NCBI GenBank assembly: GCA_963557065.1
Contig: CAUWCT010000001.1
Location: 127,527-191,526 of the forward strand
DNA from: UMGS1370 sp963557065
GTDB taxonomy: Bacteria > Bacillota > Clostridia > Lachnospirales > Lachnospiraceae
Length of the DNA stretch: 64,000 nucleotides
Direction: 5' to 3'
Below the pieces are notes generated by a model, which did not search any database, had not been told where the DNA came from, and saw only the letters and a list, made by a program, of their open reading frames with translations. Below, piece after piece: positions 24,659-33,806 of this stretch (the first letter of the stretch is position 1; each line of letters begins with the position of its first letter). A program made the position numbers and the translations under genes.

Positions 24659-26047
24659 TTAGAAGCGGAATTTGTCCTCCAGCCAGTTTTTCAGTTCTGC
24701 AATGGGCACGCGAACCTGCTCCATCGTATCTCTGTCACGAACAGTTACTGCGTGATCTTCCTCGGAATCAAAATCATAGGTCACACAGAATGGAGTACCA
24801 ATCTCATCCTGTCTTCTGTAACGCTTTCCGATGTTTCCTCTGTCATCAAACTCACAGTTGTAATACTTGGAAAGTTCTGCATATACCTTTTCTGCACCTT
24901 CGTTTAATTTCTTGGAAAGCGGAAGCACGCCTACTTTTACAGGTGCTAAAGCCGGATGGAAGTGAAGAACGGTACGGGCATCGCCTTCTCCAAGCTCTTC
25001 CTCATCATAGGCGGCACATAAAAATGCCAGGGTAACGCGATCAGCGCCCAGAGACGGCTCGATTACATAAGGAATGTATTTTTCTTTGCTTTCATCATCA
25101 AAGTACGTCATATCCTGGCCGGATGTGTTCTGATGCTGGGTTAAATCATAATCGGTACGGTCTGCAATGCCCCACAACTCACCCCATCCAAATGGGAACA
25201 GGAACTCTAAGTCTGTAGTGGCCTTGCTGTAGAAACACAGCTCTTCCGGAGAATGGTCTCTTGCCCGCATCTCGTCTTCCTTAATGCCCAGGCTTTGCAG
25301 CCAGTTGATGCAAAACTGCTTCCAGTATGCAAACCATTCTAAATCTGTACCGGGCTTGCAGAAAAATTCCAATTCCATCTGCTCAAACTCTCTGGTACGG
25401 AATGTAAAGTTTCCTGGCGTAATCTCGTTACGGAAGGATTTTCCAATCTGACCGATACCAAACGGAACTTTCTTTCTGGAAGTACGCTGTACGTTTTTGA
25501 AGTTTACAAAAATACCCTGAGCCGTTTCCGGACGAAGATATACAGTGTTCTTTGCATCTTCGGTAACGCCCTGGAAGGTCTTAAACATCAGGTTAAACTG
25601 ACGAATGTCGGTAAAATCGTGTTTTCCGCAGCTTGGGCAGCAAATGTTGTTATCATCAATGTACTGTTTCATCTCTTCCTGGCTCCAGCCGTCAATGCCG
25701 CTTTCCGGCTCAATGCCTTTTTCCGCCATAAAATCTTCGATTAATTTGTCTGCGCGGAATCTCTCTTTACAGGACTTGCAGTCCATTAACGGATCGGAGA
25801 ACCCGCCTAAGTGGCCGGATGCAATCCAGGTCTGGGAATTCATTAAAATAGCGCAGTCTACGCCTACATTATAAGGACTTTCCTGAACAAATTTCTGCCA
25901 CCAGGCTTTCTTTACATTGTTTTTTAACTCTACACCCAGATTGCCGTAATCCCAGGTATTGGCAAGTCCGCCATAGATTTCAGATCCTGGGTATACAAAT
26001 CCTCTGGATTTTGCCAGAGCAACGATTTTTTCCATTGTCTTTTCCAT
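24659..26047 (-). CDS. glyQS: Glycyl-tRNA synthetase, homodimeric type
   Basis: A 462-residue class II synthetase that charges tRNA-Gly. Motif 1 surrounds GSEIYGGLANTWDYGNLGVELK near the N-terminus. Motif 2 is FRTREFEQMELEFF (about residues 210-223), and motif 3 is in LGADRVTLAFL with the anticodon-binding domain after it. Two cysteine pairs (CKSCKERF and CCPSCGKHDF) form a zinc-binding insert. It is the eukaryote/archaeal-like alpha2 form, usual in many Firmicutes. The ATG at 26047 is preferred over 26056, since AGAGG directly abuts the earlier ATG. It lies behind a lipoprotein gene with only 29 nt between, so no T-box leader is present. Confidence 0.95.
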   Translation of the reverse strand: MEKTMEKIVALAKSRGFVYPGSEIYGGLANTWDYGNLGVELKNNVKKAWWQKFVQESPYNVGVDCAILMNSQTWIASGHLGGFSDPLMDCKSCKERFRADKLIEDFMAEKGIEPESGIDGWSQEEMKQYIDDNNICCPSCGKHDFTDIRQFNLMFKTFQGVTEDAKNTVYLRPETAQGIFVNFKNVQRTSRKKVPFGIGQIGKSFRNEITPGNFTFRTREFEQMELEFFCKPGTDLEWFAYWKQFCINWLQSLGIKEDEMRARDHSPEELCFYSKATTDLEFLFPFGWGELWGIADRTDYDLTQHQNTSGQDMTYFDDESKEKYIPYVIEPSLGADRVTLAFLCAAYDEEELGEGDARTVLHFHPALAPVKVGVLPLSKKLNEGAEKVYAELSKYYNCEFDDRGNIGKRYRRQDEIGTPFCVTYDFDSEEDHAVTVRDRDTMEQVRVPIAELKNWLEDKFRF

Positions 26048-26076
26048 GTTTATCATCCTCTTTCCTGTCGTTTTAA

Positions 26077-26697
26077 CTATCCTTCAAAAATCACTGTGGC
26101 TGCGCCTTTTGGCATGTGGACTGTTCTCTCGTCCACTGCTGTCACACCCTCGGTCATGTACAGAATCTTACCCTCTGTCTGAATGGTGACAGCCCCTTCT
26201 GTCTGAATCATCATGCCGCCGGATTGTGCTGCCTCTTCTGCACCGGCTGCGCTTCCATCCGGCTTTTTCAGTGCCGGAAGTTCCCCTGACACAGGACTTA
26301 CTGTCAAAGATGTAACCGCGATTCCGTTTTCTTCTGAAAACTCTGCTACTGTCTCTGCATCTTTATAGTCCAGGATCAGTTCTGCCCTGCCGTCTTTGAT
26401 AGTGCAGGACTTGACTGCCACCGGAAGTTTTTCTGCCCCTTCCTCATTGCGCGGTCTGGTGTCTCCTCCCATCTCCTCATTAAATGCCGAAACCTGCTGC
26501 TCCACAAATGCAAGCAGTTCCTCTTCTTTGTACTGGTCTCCGGAAATGGTCTCTATGGTTGCAGTAGAAATACTGCCGTCTGCCGCCACATAAATGCTGT
26601 TTTCAGTTGGGTGAAACCCTTCTTTTGATGATGCTTTGCAGCCGCCCAGCAAAAAGCCGGCAGCCAAAACCAGCGCTGCCAGTTTTACCTTTTTCAT
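26077..26697 (-). CDS. Lipoprotein of unknown function
   Basis: A 206-residue secreted lipoprotein. The signal peptide has a lysine start, a short alanine/leucine core and lipobox LGGC (Cys20). The mature part contains two strand-rich halves, then a linker of Gly/Ala/Glu and three similar short strands ending in a beta-hairpin-like tail (IQTEGAVTIQTEGKILYMTEG, shown here as repeated TEG units). No known domain was recognised. It sits between recO (with a mobile element in the gap) and glyQS, and is likely cotranscribed with glyQS. Function not assigned. Confidence 0.8.
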   Translation of the reverse strand: MKKVKLAALVLAAGFLLGGCKASSKEGFHPTENSIYVAADGSISTATIETISGDQYKEEELLAFVEQQVSAFNEEMGGDTRPRNEEGAEKLPVAVKSCTIKDGRAELILDYKDAETVAEFSEENGIAVTSLTVSPVSGELPALKKPDGSAAGAEEAAQSGGMMIQTEGAVTIQTEGKILYMTEGVTAVDERTVHMPKGAATVIFEG

Positions 26698-26803
26698 AGT
26701 CTCCTCCTTATCGGGAAAATCTCATATGAGGTCTATCATACCCTCTTTCCTTCATATTTTCAATACCTTACTTTTATTTTTTGCCGCTCCTATAAAATGC
26801 TTT

Positions 26804-26953
26804 GCAACAATTCAGCCATGCATCTTCTTGCCGCCTGTGGCGGACAAGAAGCGTCCGGCGTCTGCCCTATGAAGATTCAGACAAGAAAACTCTTATGAAA
26901 ACAAGCTTTCAACGCTTTTTCCTGTCTGAATCTTCGCATGGCTGAACTGTTAC
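26804..26953. mobile_element. 150-bp palindromic miniature element, copy A
   Basis: Ends are 18-bp inverted repeats (GCAACAATTCAGCCATGC and the reverse of GTAACAGTTCAGCCATGC, 2 mismatches). The element is flanked by an exact 8-bp direct repeat AATGCTTT (26796-26803 and 26954-26961). Inside are two hairpins: CTTCTTG...CAAGAAG and a long one with arms GAAGATTCAGACA and TGTCTGAATCTTC. It has no gene of its own, so it would need a transposase in trans. Its right 45 bp form the end of recO. Confidence 0.85.
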
Positions 26954-27595
26954 AATGCTTTCTAAAATTTCCAGAGATTTAAATGTCCGGTCTATATAGC
27001 GGTTTACGTTATCCTGTACACAGACAGAAAACTCAGAAAGGACCTGATCGCTGACTGTAAACTGATACAGAGTTTCTACAGGTGAAAAGGTCACATACTG
27101 CCAGGTATACATCGTGGAATCGCAGACCGCTCTGGTTGGATTTTCTGTGTACTCACCATTAATCACCATGGCCTTCAGTTCATAGATGCGGCGCACCAGC
27201 AAATTGGGAATCGCAGGCTTTAGCAATGCCCGAAGCGACTGATAGATAAGTTTGAGCAGTTCTGCAGAATCCATGTTTTCTCTGGAATAGTAATCTGCAA
27301 TCTCCAGAAAATAGGAGCCATAACAGGCTGTTTCCATGTTCATGGCAATCTCATCAAAATAGTTGACAATCTCCGCAGAACTTAATGTATAGGCGTCTCT
27401 CCCTTCAAAAAGGCGGAACGTGCCAAACACAAATATCCGGCCCACTGCCATCAGAGAATTGCCCGGCCTCCTGATCCCTCTGGCAAATGCAGTAACTTTT
27501 CCCAGTTCTCTGGTAAGAATCACCAGCCGCTTGTCGTACTCTCCAGAAGGAGCGGCTTTCATCACCATACCGGTAACCGAAACCATCTCTCTCAT
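26909..27595 (-). CDS. recO: DNA repair protein RecO with mobile-element-derived C-terminus
   Basis: A 228-residue recombination mediator that helps load RecA at gaps in the RecFOR pathway. The N-terminal OB fold is recognisable (VSVTGMVMKAAPSGEYDKRLVILTRELGKVTAFARGIRR), followed by the helical domain. The usual four-cysteine zinc site is only partly present, as in several Firmicutes. The last 14 residues (VTVQPCEDSDRKKR) and the stop codon are encoded entirely by the end of the palindromic element 26804-26953, so the native C-terminus was cut or moved. RecO normally has about 240-250 residues. It starts 10 nt behind era. Function may be preserved, since the core is intact. Confidence 0.9.
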   Translation of the reverse strand: MREMVSVTGMVMKAAPSGEYDKRLVILTRELGKVTAFARGIRRPGNSLMAVGRIFVFGTFRLFEGRDAYTLSSAEIVNYFDEIAMNMETACYGSYFLEIADYYSRENMDSAELLKLIYQSLRALLKPAIPNLLVRRIYELKAMVINGEYTENPTRAVCDSTMYTWQYVTFSPVETLYQFTVSDQVLSEFSVCVQDNVNRYIDRTFKSLEILESIVTVQPCEDSDRKKR

Positions 27596-27604
27596 GGAAA
27601 CCTC

Positions 27605-28513
27605 CTACACATCTTTTTGATTATACCCGTAATTCTTCATCAAAATGTCACTGTCCCGCCATTCCTTGCGAACTTTTACCCAAAGCTGCAGGTTTACCTG
27701 TATTTCCATCATTTTCTCAATTTCTCTTCTGGCAGCGCTGCCGATCCGTTTCAGCATGGAACCGCCTTTTCCGATAATAATTCCCTTGTGGGAGTCTCTC
27801 TCGCAGATAATGGTGGCTTCAATGTCCATAATTCCGTTTGGCCGTTCCTGCATTTTTTCAATGGTAACTGCAATTCCATGAGGGATCTCATCATCTAAAA
27901 GCCTCAACGCCTTTTCTCGGATGAGTTCTGCCGCAATCTGGCGCATCGGCTGGTCTGTCACTGTATCCTCATCGTAAAATTCCGGCCCGTATGGCAGGTA
28001 CTTAAACATTAGATCCAGCAGCAGATCGGTTCCTTTTTTCTTTAGAGCAGAAACCGGAACAATTTCTGCAAAGGGGCAGATATCTTTATAAGCATTTATA
28101 TAGGTCAAAATATCTTCCTGCTGTCTAACTGTGTCGATTTTGTTGATTACCAGTATCACTGGTGTAGAAACCCGATTTAACTGCTGTGCAATATGGCGCT
28201 CTCCCGCCCCAATAAAGGTTGTAGGTTCTACCAGCCACAAGATCACATCCACTTCTTTTAAGGTGTGCTCTGCAATATTGACCATATATTCCCCCAGTTT
28301 ATTTTTTGCCTTGTGGATCCCTGGGGTATCTAAAAATACAATCTGGCCTCTCTCATCAGTATAAACTGTCTGGATTCGGTTTCTGGTTGTCTGAGGTTTA
28401 TCAGAAGTAATGGCAATCTTCTGTCCGATAAGATGATTCATCAAGGTAGACTTTCCTACATTTGGCCGTCCAATTAAAGTGACAAAGCCGGATTTTTTTT
28501 CTTGTGTACTCAT
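27605..28513 (-). CDS. era: GTPase Era
   Basis: A 302-residue ribosome-assembly GTPase that binds the 3' end of 16S rRNA during 30S maturation. G1 is GRPNVGKST (residues 15-23), switch II/G3 is DTPGIHKAKNKLGEYM, G4 is NKID and G5 is SALKKKG. The C-terminal KH domain with its GXXG loop (IIGKGGSMLKRIG) is complete. Length and domain order are standard. The SD GGAG precedes the ATG at 28513. The order M16C peptidase-era-recO suggests one transcript with short gaps of 17 and 10 nt. Confidence 0.97.
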   Translation of the reverse strand: MSTQEKKSGFVTLIGRPNVGKSTLMNHLIGQKIAITSDKPQTTRNRIQTVYTDERGQIVFLDTPGIHKAKNKLGEYMVNIAEHTLKEVDVILWLVEPTTFIGAGERHIAQQLNRVSTPVILVINKIDTVRQQEDILTYINAYKDICPFAEIVPVSALKKKGTDLLLDLMFKYLPYGPEFYDEDTVTDQPMRQIAAELIREKALRLLDDEIPHGIAVTIEKMQERPNGIMDIEATIICERDSHKGIIIGKGGSMLKRIGSAARREIEKMMEIQVNLQLWVKVRKEWRDSDILMKNYGYNQKDV

Positions 28514-28529
28514 TTATGCAGCTCCTTTC

Positions 28530-31502
28530 TCAGACGCCAAACAGGTTTTTCACTTCTTTAAACATAGACTCCTGGTTTTTCACCTTTTCCTCATTTCCAA
28601 TGACACACAGACTTCCCGTATCTAGAATCGCCTGAACAATGGGAGCCAGAGCACGAATGTCCTCCTGGGATGCATCAAGGATTTCATCCCGTTCTTTTTG
28701 CAGCATTTCTTCCGTCACGCCGGACAGGTAGGCAGACAATCCTCTGGCTCCCTTGATAGATGGGGTCAGCGGAGTCTCTACATCGCTGATGGTTCCAATG
28801 ACATATTTGGTCATGTCCCGCTCATCTATGGTAAAGTTTTCCAGATAAGCTGGAATTCCCTCATAAATCCGGTTGGTTTCTGCCAGGTTGGGATCTCTGT
28901 AAGATACCAGGTATCCTTCTCCCAAACGGCCGAAACCGCTCATGCAGCCATAAGCTCCGCCCTTTACACGCAGATTAATCCACAAATAATCATAGCTTAA
29001 AATCACTTTTAAGATCCGCAGAGCGCCTGTATAAGACAGTCCCTTATCTCTGAAATTTCCGCAGCGGGCCACATAATTGACCTGGGATGCAGTCTTAAAT
29101 CCCTCGTTTTCATTTTCTCCGGTAAACTTTGGAAGCATTCCGAAAATCAAAACAGCCTTTTTTGCCTCATGCTCCTCTAAAGAGATGGCAGAGTGTTCCA
29201 GTCCCTGCATGAATGTTTCAAATGCACTGGAAAATAGCCGGTACCCTTCTTCATCTGCTGTATAGCTGACCAGAAGGTTTTCCCTGGCAAATAATTTTTT
29301 GGCAATTTCCTTTAACTTTGCGATCAGGACTTTTCTGGCTTCTTCGCCGCTCTCATATGCCTTTGCCACTCGTTCCAAAAACTGGTAAAATCCAATGCCG
29401 CCGGTCACATCGTTAAAGTAAGAAACCGGTGAAAAATAGGAAGTAGCTCTTGCCACTGCCGCAGAATGGGAGGCATTTTCCAGTTTCATTCTGGCTCTGG
29501 ATTTGGTTTCTGCTAAGATTTCTCCCAAACGCTTTTCATCATCCAATTTGGATCGCATCAGAATTTCTTCTAAAATCTCCAGGCCAAATCCAATCTTATC
29601 ATATAAAACCTTTACAGAAGCAGTAAATACCCCGGTAAAATCTTTTGGATTGTCCAGATTAGGATAAGAATTGGTGGAAATCCCAATGCCGCCGCTGTTT
29701 AAATAAATCTCGCTGGTCAAATCCGAATAGGTATAGTTCTCAGTATCCACATATCCCAAAACAGATTTTAAAATCCCCACATAGGGTAAATCTTCCTGGG
29801 GAATATGGCTGGTGTTAAATAAAAGCTGCAGATAACCGATTCCGGCAGTAAACAGGTTATGGTGAAGAACCGTCACTTCGGACTCCTTCTTTTCATCCCA
29901 GTAAATTTTTTCCGCTTTTCTTCCAATGTCTTCTCTCTTTAACAGCGGTATTTTTGCCAGCTCCTCCTGGGGAGACGGCATCTCCTGATACTCTTTTAAT
30001 TCTCTGGTCTGGGACACCAACTGTTCGATTTCTTCTCTGGAAAGTCCGGCCTTTTTTTCTGCCAGCTTTGCAGCTAAGGCGGCATCCTCCTTTGCAGTCA
30101 GATTGCGCTGAGGTTTTACAGTGATCACTGCCTCAAAGGGATTGTCCAGTAAATAGTCTCTGATTAAAGATTCAAAATATCCTTGATTTACTGCTTCTTT
30201 TAAGAAGTCAAAGGTGTCCTGCCAGCACAAATGCATCATCGGATCCCCATCATACAGCCAGCTGTCCATAGACCACAGGCCATACATCAGGCCCTTTGGC
30301 GCAGAGCCGTAATCCGCTTCCCGATAGCGGAACTCATAATAATTTAATCCTGCCAGAAGACTCTTTTTGTTAATTCCCTCTTCTGCCAGTTTCCGCAATG
30401 TCCCTTTTACAACTGCTAAAAATTCGCCCTTCTGATTTGCCTCAGCATTTTTTGCAATAACAGAAAAATAGGGCTGTAAAATACCGTTTTCATAACCGCC
30501 CAACACATCCTGGCCAATTCCTGCATCATACAATGCCTGCTTTAAAGGCGCGCCGGGAGCATCAATTAATGTATATTCCAGAATCTGAAACGCCACATAC
30601 AGTTTGGGATCCAAATCCGTCCCCACTACCGTATTAATGGATAAATATGCGGCATGATCGCTTGGCTCTCCGTCCGTAATGGAATAGTAAATCTCTTTTT
30701 CTACTGGCTTTTGAAAAGGCTTTTGCATTTTGATGGAAGAGTCCGCTTCTTTCCTGTCATATTTGCTTAAATAAGCCTGGTCCAGCCATTCCAGCTTTTC
30801 TGCCATATCCATGTCTCCGTAGAGGTAAATATAGCTGTTGGACGGGTGGTAGTAGGTGCTGTGAAACTCTAAAAACTGCTCATAGGTCAGTTGAGGAATC
30901 ACTGCCGGATCTCCGCCGGATTCATTGGTATAGGAAGTATCCGGAAATAATACCTGGCGGGTCACCCGATCCAGAACTCCCTCCGGAGAGGAGAATGCCC
31001 CTTTCATCTCATTGTATACCACACCGTTGATGGTCAGATCGGCTCCTGGGCTTTCCATCTCGTAGTGCCAGCCTTCCTGCATAAAAATCTTCGGCTCCCG
31101 GTAAATATTAGGGTGGAGCACTGCATCCATGTACACATCCATCAGGTTCTGGAAATCCTTTTCATTGCAGCTTGCAACCGGATATACCGTCTTGTCCGGA
31201 TAAGTCATTGCGTTTAAAAACGTATTTAAGGATCCCTTTACCAGTTCGACAAACGGATCTTTTACCGGAAACTTTTCAGAACCGCAGAGTACGCTGTGCT
31301 CCAATATATGAGGCAGTCCTGTGCTGTCTGACGGAGGCGTGCGGAATCCAATAGAAAACACCTTATTCTCATCATCATTTTCCATTAAAAACAGTTTTGC
31401 GCCGGTCTTTTTGTGCTCCAGCACCCAGCCTTTTGAATTCATTTCCCGGATATCTCTTTTTTCAATCACCTGGTAAGTGTCCAATGTCTCGATTCTGCTC
31501 AT
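28530..31502 (-). CDS. M16C insulinase-family metallopeptidase (presequence protease-like)
   Basis: A 990-residue zinc protease of the M16C type, with two homologous halves that enclose a chamber for unfolded peptides. The inverted zinc motif HILEH (about residues 66-70) has the catalytic Glu, and the distal Glu lies in the segment VYNEMKGAFSSPE. The second half retains the YLWINLRVKGGAYG stretch that contacts substrate. It lacks a signal peptide, so it probably degrades peptides inside the cell. Homologues are common beside era in Clostridia. The adjoining gene starts 17 nt on. Confidence 0.93.
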   Translation of the reverse strand: MSRIETLDTYQVIEKRDIREMNSKGWVLEHKKTGAKLFLMENDDENKVFSIGFRTPPSDSTGLPHILEHSVLCGSEKFPVKDPFVELVKGSLNTFLNAMTYPDKTVYPVASCNEKDFQNLMDVYMDAVLHPNIYREPKIFMQEGWHYEMESPGADLTINGVVYNEMKGAFSSPEGVLDRVTRQVLFPDTSYTNESGGDPAVIPQLTYEQFLEFHSTYYHPSNSYIYLYGDMDMAEKLEWLDQAYLSKYDRKEADSSIKMQKPFQKPVEKEIYYSITDGEPSDHAAYLSINTVVGTDLDPKLYVAFQILEYTLIDAPGAPLKQALYDAGIGQDVLGGYENGILQPYFSVIAKNAEANQKGEFLAVVKGTLRKLAEEGINKKSLLAGLNYYEFRYREADYGSAPKGLMYGLWSMDSWLYDGDPMMHLCWQDTFDFLKEAVNQGYFESLIRDYLLDNPFEAVITVKPQRNLTAKEDAALAAKLAEKKAGLSREEIEQLVSQTRELKEYQEMPSPQEELAKIPLLKREDIGRKAEKIYWDEKKESEVTVLHHNLFTAGIGYLQLLFNTSHIPQEDLPYVGILKSVLGYVDTENYTYSDLTSEIYLNSGGIGISTNSYPNLDNPKDFTGVFTASVKVLYDKIGFGLEILEEILMRSKLDDEKRLGEILAETKSRARMKLENASHSAAVARATSYFSPVSYFNDVTGGIGFYQFLERVAKAYESGEEARKVLIAKLKEIAKKLFARENLLVSYTADEEGYRLFSSAFETFMQGLEHSAISLEEHEAKKAVLIFGMLPKFTGENENEGFKTASQVNYVARCGNFRDKGLSYTGALRILKVILSYDYLWINLRVKGGAYGCMSGFGRLGEGYLVSYRDPNLAETNRIYEGIPAYLENFTIDERDMTKYVIGTISDVETPLTPSIKGARGLSAYLSGVTEEMLQKERDEILDASQEDIRALAPIVQAILDTGSLCVIGNEEKVKNQESMFKEVKNLFGV

Positions 31503-31517
31503 AATCTGTCCTTTCTG

Positions 31518-32345
31518 TTACATATTTCCCATCACTCTGTCTTTAAAAATCGCCAGTGCTTCTCTTACACACTGGTGGATAAACAATATCGGATCGGAAG
31601 GCGCAGCAATCCCTGCCGCATCCCGGATTCCCCATTCCTTGGCAATGGCTTTTGCCCGGAAAATGTGAAAATCATTGGTCAAAATCCCTATCTGGGTAGG
31701 CTTGTCAGGCGCCATCACAACATTTTCTTTTGTTATTTGTACTTTATCCGCCTTCTTCTCCTGCCTGTCTTTTCGTTTGGCCCGATCCTCTTCAATCACC
31801 AGACGGCTGTAAGCAATGTTTTCCACTGTACTGGTGGAATGAGTCTCTAATAAAATTTTATCCGGAGCAACGCCGTTATATACCATATAATCCCGCATGG
31901 CCTCCGCCTCTGAAACCGGCTCGTCAATCCCTTTTCCGCCGGACAGGACAAAGATTGTCTCCGGATTTTCTTCAGAATACTGAATAGCCGTATCCAGCCG
32001 CTCTTTTAGCGATCTGCTGATTCCGTCTTTTTTTACCCTGGCGCCTAACACAATCACATAATCCAGATTCTGCACCGGATTGCCCGCTGCATTTAAAAAA
32101 ATCAGTCCTTCAATCGTCACAAAAATAACAAGGCAGGCTGCTAAAAATGTAGAAACTGACACCGGCATCCACAAAGGGATTGTCTTTTTGTGAAGCAGAT
32201 AATAGTGACTGGCCCAGGACAAAAAGCTGAATAAACCAGTCAGTCCCGCCCACAGCCATACAGTGTTAAATCCAGAATATAAAAATACCACAATGCCGTA
32301 AACTGTGCTTAGCCCGGCCAGAACCGCAAAAATTGCCGTTATCAT
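31518..32345 (-). CDS. YdcF-family (DUF218) membrane protein
   Basis: A 275-residue protein. Residues 1-95 hold three to four membrane helices. The rest is a DUF218 domain: VIVLGARVKKDGISRSLKERLDTA, then the conserved LSGGKG and SEAEAMRDY motifs, and ETHSTSTVENI. Relatives include SanA/YdcF proteins linked to envelope integrity and vancomycin or SDS sensitivity; the biochemical reaction is unsettled. A longer frame starting at 32399 is rejected because its first residues (MAKLLQ) come from the mobile-element end. The ATG at 32345 has GAAGGGAG upstream. The element at 32384 lies just before it. Confidence 0.85.
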   Translation of the reverse strand: MITAIFAVLAGLSTVYGIVVFLYSGFNTVWLWAGLTGLFSFLSWASHYYLLHKKTIPLWMPVSVSTFLAACLVIFVTIEGLIFLNAAGNPVQNLDYVIVLGARVKKDGISRSLKERLDTAIQYSEENPETIFVLSGGKGIDEPVSEAEAMRDYMVYNGVAPDKILLETHSTSTVENIAYSRLVIEEDRAKRKDRQEKKADKVQITKENVVMAPDKPTQIGILTNDFHIFRAKAIAKEWGIRDAAGIAAPSDPILFIHQCVREALAIFKDRVMGNM

Positions 32346-32383
32346 AGGCTGGCTCCCTTCTCTTTCTTTTGATCCCAATATTT

Positions 32384-32534
32384 GTAACAGTTTGGCCATG
32401 CGAAGATTCAGACAGGAAAAAGCGTTGAAAGCTTGTTTTCATAAGAGTTTTCTTGTCTGAATCTTCATAGGATGGACGTCAAACGCTTCTTGTCCGCCAT
32501 AGGCGGGCAAGAAGATACATGGCTGAACTATTAC
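32384..32534. mobile_element. 151-bp palindromic miniature element, copy B
   Basis: Terminal repeats GTAACAGTTTGGCCATGC (32384-32401) and its degenerate inverse (32517-32534). Direct repeats CAATATTT and CAATATCT (7 of 8 identical) flank it at 32376-32383 and 32535-32542. It contains the same two hairpins as copy A in opposite orientation, including CGCTTCTTGTCCGCC/GGCGGGCAAGAAG. It lies between the U32-peptidase stop and the YdcF start. Confidence 0.85.
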
Positions 32535-32570
32535 CAATATCTTTATATGGCGAAGCGCCTCCAAAGAGCC

Positions 32571-33797
32571 TTACGGCTCGCGGCGGCGCAAAATGTCATA
32601 GGGAGCAGTTTCCTGATCCAAATCCACCCATAAAATTTCCTTGGGATGAGGGGCGCTTTCTCTTGCAGTTCCCTCCTGATCGTAAATCCCCTGTACTGCG
32701 GCAGTTATGTTTCTGCCGTCCGGCTTCATAATCTCAATGATCTCTCCCACAGAAAATTTATTTTTCTGCTCAATCCGGCAGCGGCCTGCTGAATCTGTTT
32801 CTTCTACGGTTCCCAAATACGTATAATTTTTTACATAGGTGTTGCTGTCATAAATCTGGGCGTTGTCATCCGGCTTTCCAAAATAAAAGCCTGTGGTAAA
32901 TTCCCGATAGGTGCATTTGCCAATCTCTTCTTTGTACCACTCCAGTTTTTCTTCATAAAGCTTTGGATCTTTTTTGTAATCATCAATGGCCAGACGGTAC
33001 GTTCTTGCCACAGCAGCCACATAGAGGGCTGTTTTCATCCGTCCCTCAATCTTAAAGCTGTCAATACCTGCATCTATCAGTTCCGGAATATGTTCAATCA
33101 TACATAGATCTTTAGAATTGAAAATGTAGGTCCCTCTCTCGTTTTCATAGACCGGCATATACTCTCCCGGTCTGGTTTCCTCTACCACTGCATATTTCCA
33201 TCGGCATGGATGGGTACATGCCCCCTGATTGGCATCCCGGCCTGTAAAATAATTGCTCAGCAAGCACCGGCCAGAATAAGACATGCACATGGCTCCATGG
33301 ATAAAGCTTTCAATCTCCATGTCCTCCGGAATGCGCCTGCGGATCTCCTTAATCTCTGCCAAAGACAGTTCTCTGGCGGAAACCACCCGTTTTGCTCCCA
33401 GTTCGTGCCAGAACAGGTATGTGCCATAATTGGTATTATTGGCCTGGGTGCTGATGTGCAGTTCCATATCCGGCAAGATCCGTCTGGCAATGGCAAAAAC
33501 GCCCGGATCAGAAATAATGAGGGCATCCGGGGCAATTTCCTTTAATTCTTTAAAGTATTCTTCTACACCGGACAAATCCTCATTGTGAGCTAAAATATTG
33601 GCAGTGATGTATACCTTTACCCCTCTTTCATGGGCAAATGCGATTCCCTCTCTGATCTCTTCATTGGAAAAATTTTTGGCCTTGGCCCGAAGTCCGAAGG
33701 CTTCTCCCCCGATGTAAACCGCATCTGCTCCGTAGATAACTGCTGTCTTTAATACATCCAGACTCCCTGCCGGAATTAATAATTCTGTTTTTCTCAT
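32571..33797 (-). CDS. trhP: U32-family tRNA hydroxylation protein
   Basis: A 408-residue U32 protein. These were long called collagenase-like peptidases; TrhP relatives act with prephenate to make 5-hydroxyuridine at tRNA position 34. Features are the N-terminal barrel (ELLIPAGSLDVLKTAVIYGADAVYIGG), the family signature ESFIHGAMCMSYSGRCLLSNY and cysteines in GACTHPCRWKY. The ATG at 33797 is preferred because AAAGGA lies before it and overlaps the ATG at 33803. It lies 9 nt behind a TrmR-type methyltransferase gene. The same pair adjoins mltG in Bacillus subtilis, which supports the tRNA-modification role. Assignment by synteny plus motif. Confidence 0.85.
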   Translation of the reverse strand: MRKTELLIPAGSLDVLKTAVIYGADAVYIGGEAFGLRAKAKNFSNEEIREGIAFAHERGVKVYITANILAHNEDLSGVEEYFKELKEIAPDALIISDPGVFAIARRILPDMELHISTQANNTNYGTYLFWHELGAKRVVSARELSLAEIKEIRRRIPEDMEIESFIHGAMCMSYSGRCLLSNYFTGRDANQGACTHPCRWKYAVVEETRPGEYMPVYENERGTYIFNSKDLCMIEHIPELIDAGIDSFKIEGRMKTALYVAAVARTYRLAIDDYKKDPKLYEEKLEWYKEEIGKCTYREFTTGFYFGKPDDNAQIYDSNTYVKNYTYLGTVEETDSAGRCRIEQKNKFSVGEIIEIMKPDGRNITAAVQGIYDQEGTARESAPHPKEILWVDLDQETAPYDILRRREP

Positions 33798-33806
33798 AGG
33801 CATCCT

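Noticed and set aside
26048..26076. Expected glycine T-box leader before glyQS
   Set aside because: Only 29 nt separate glyQS from the lipoprotein gene; no T-box sequence or anti-terminator is present.
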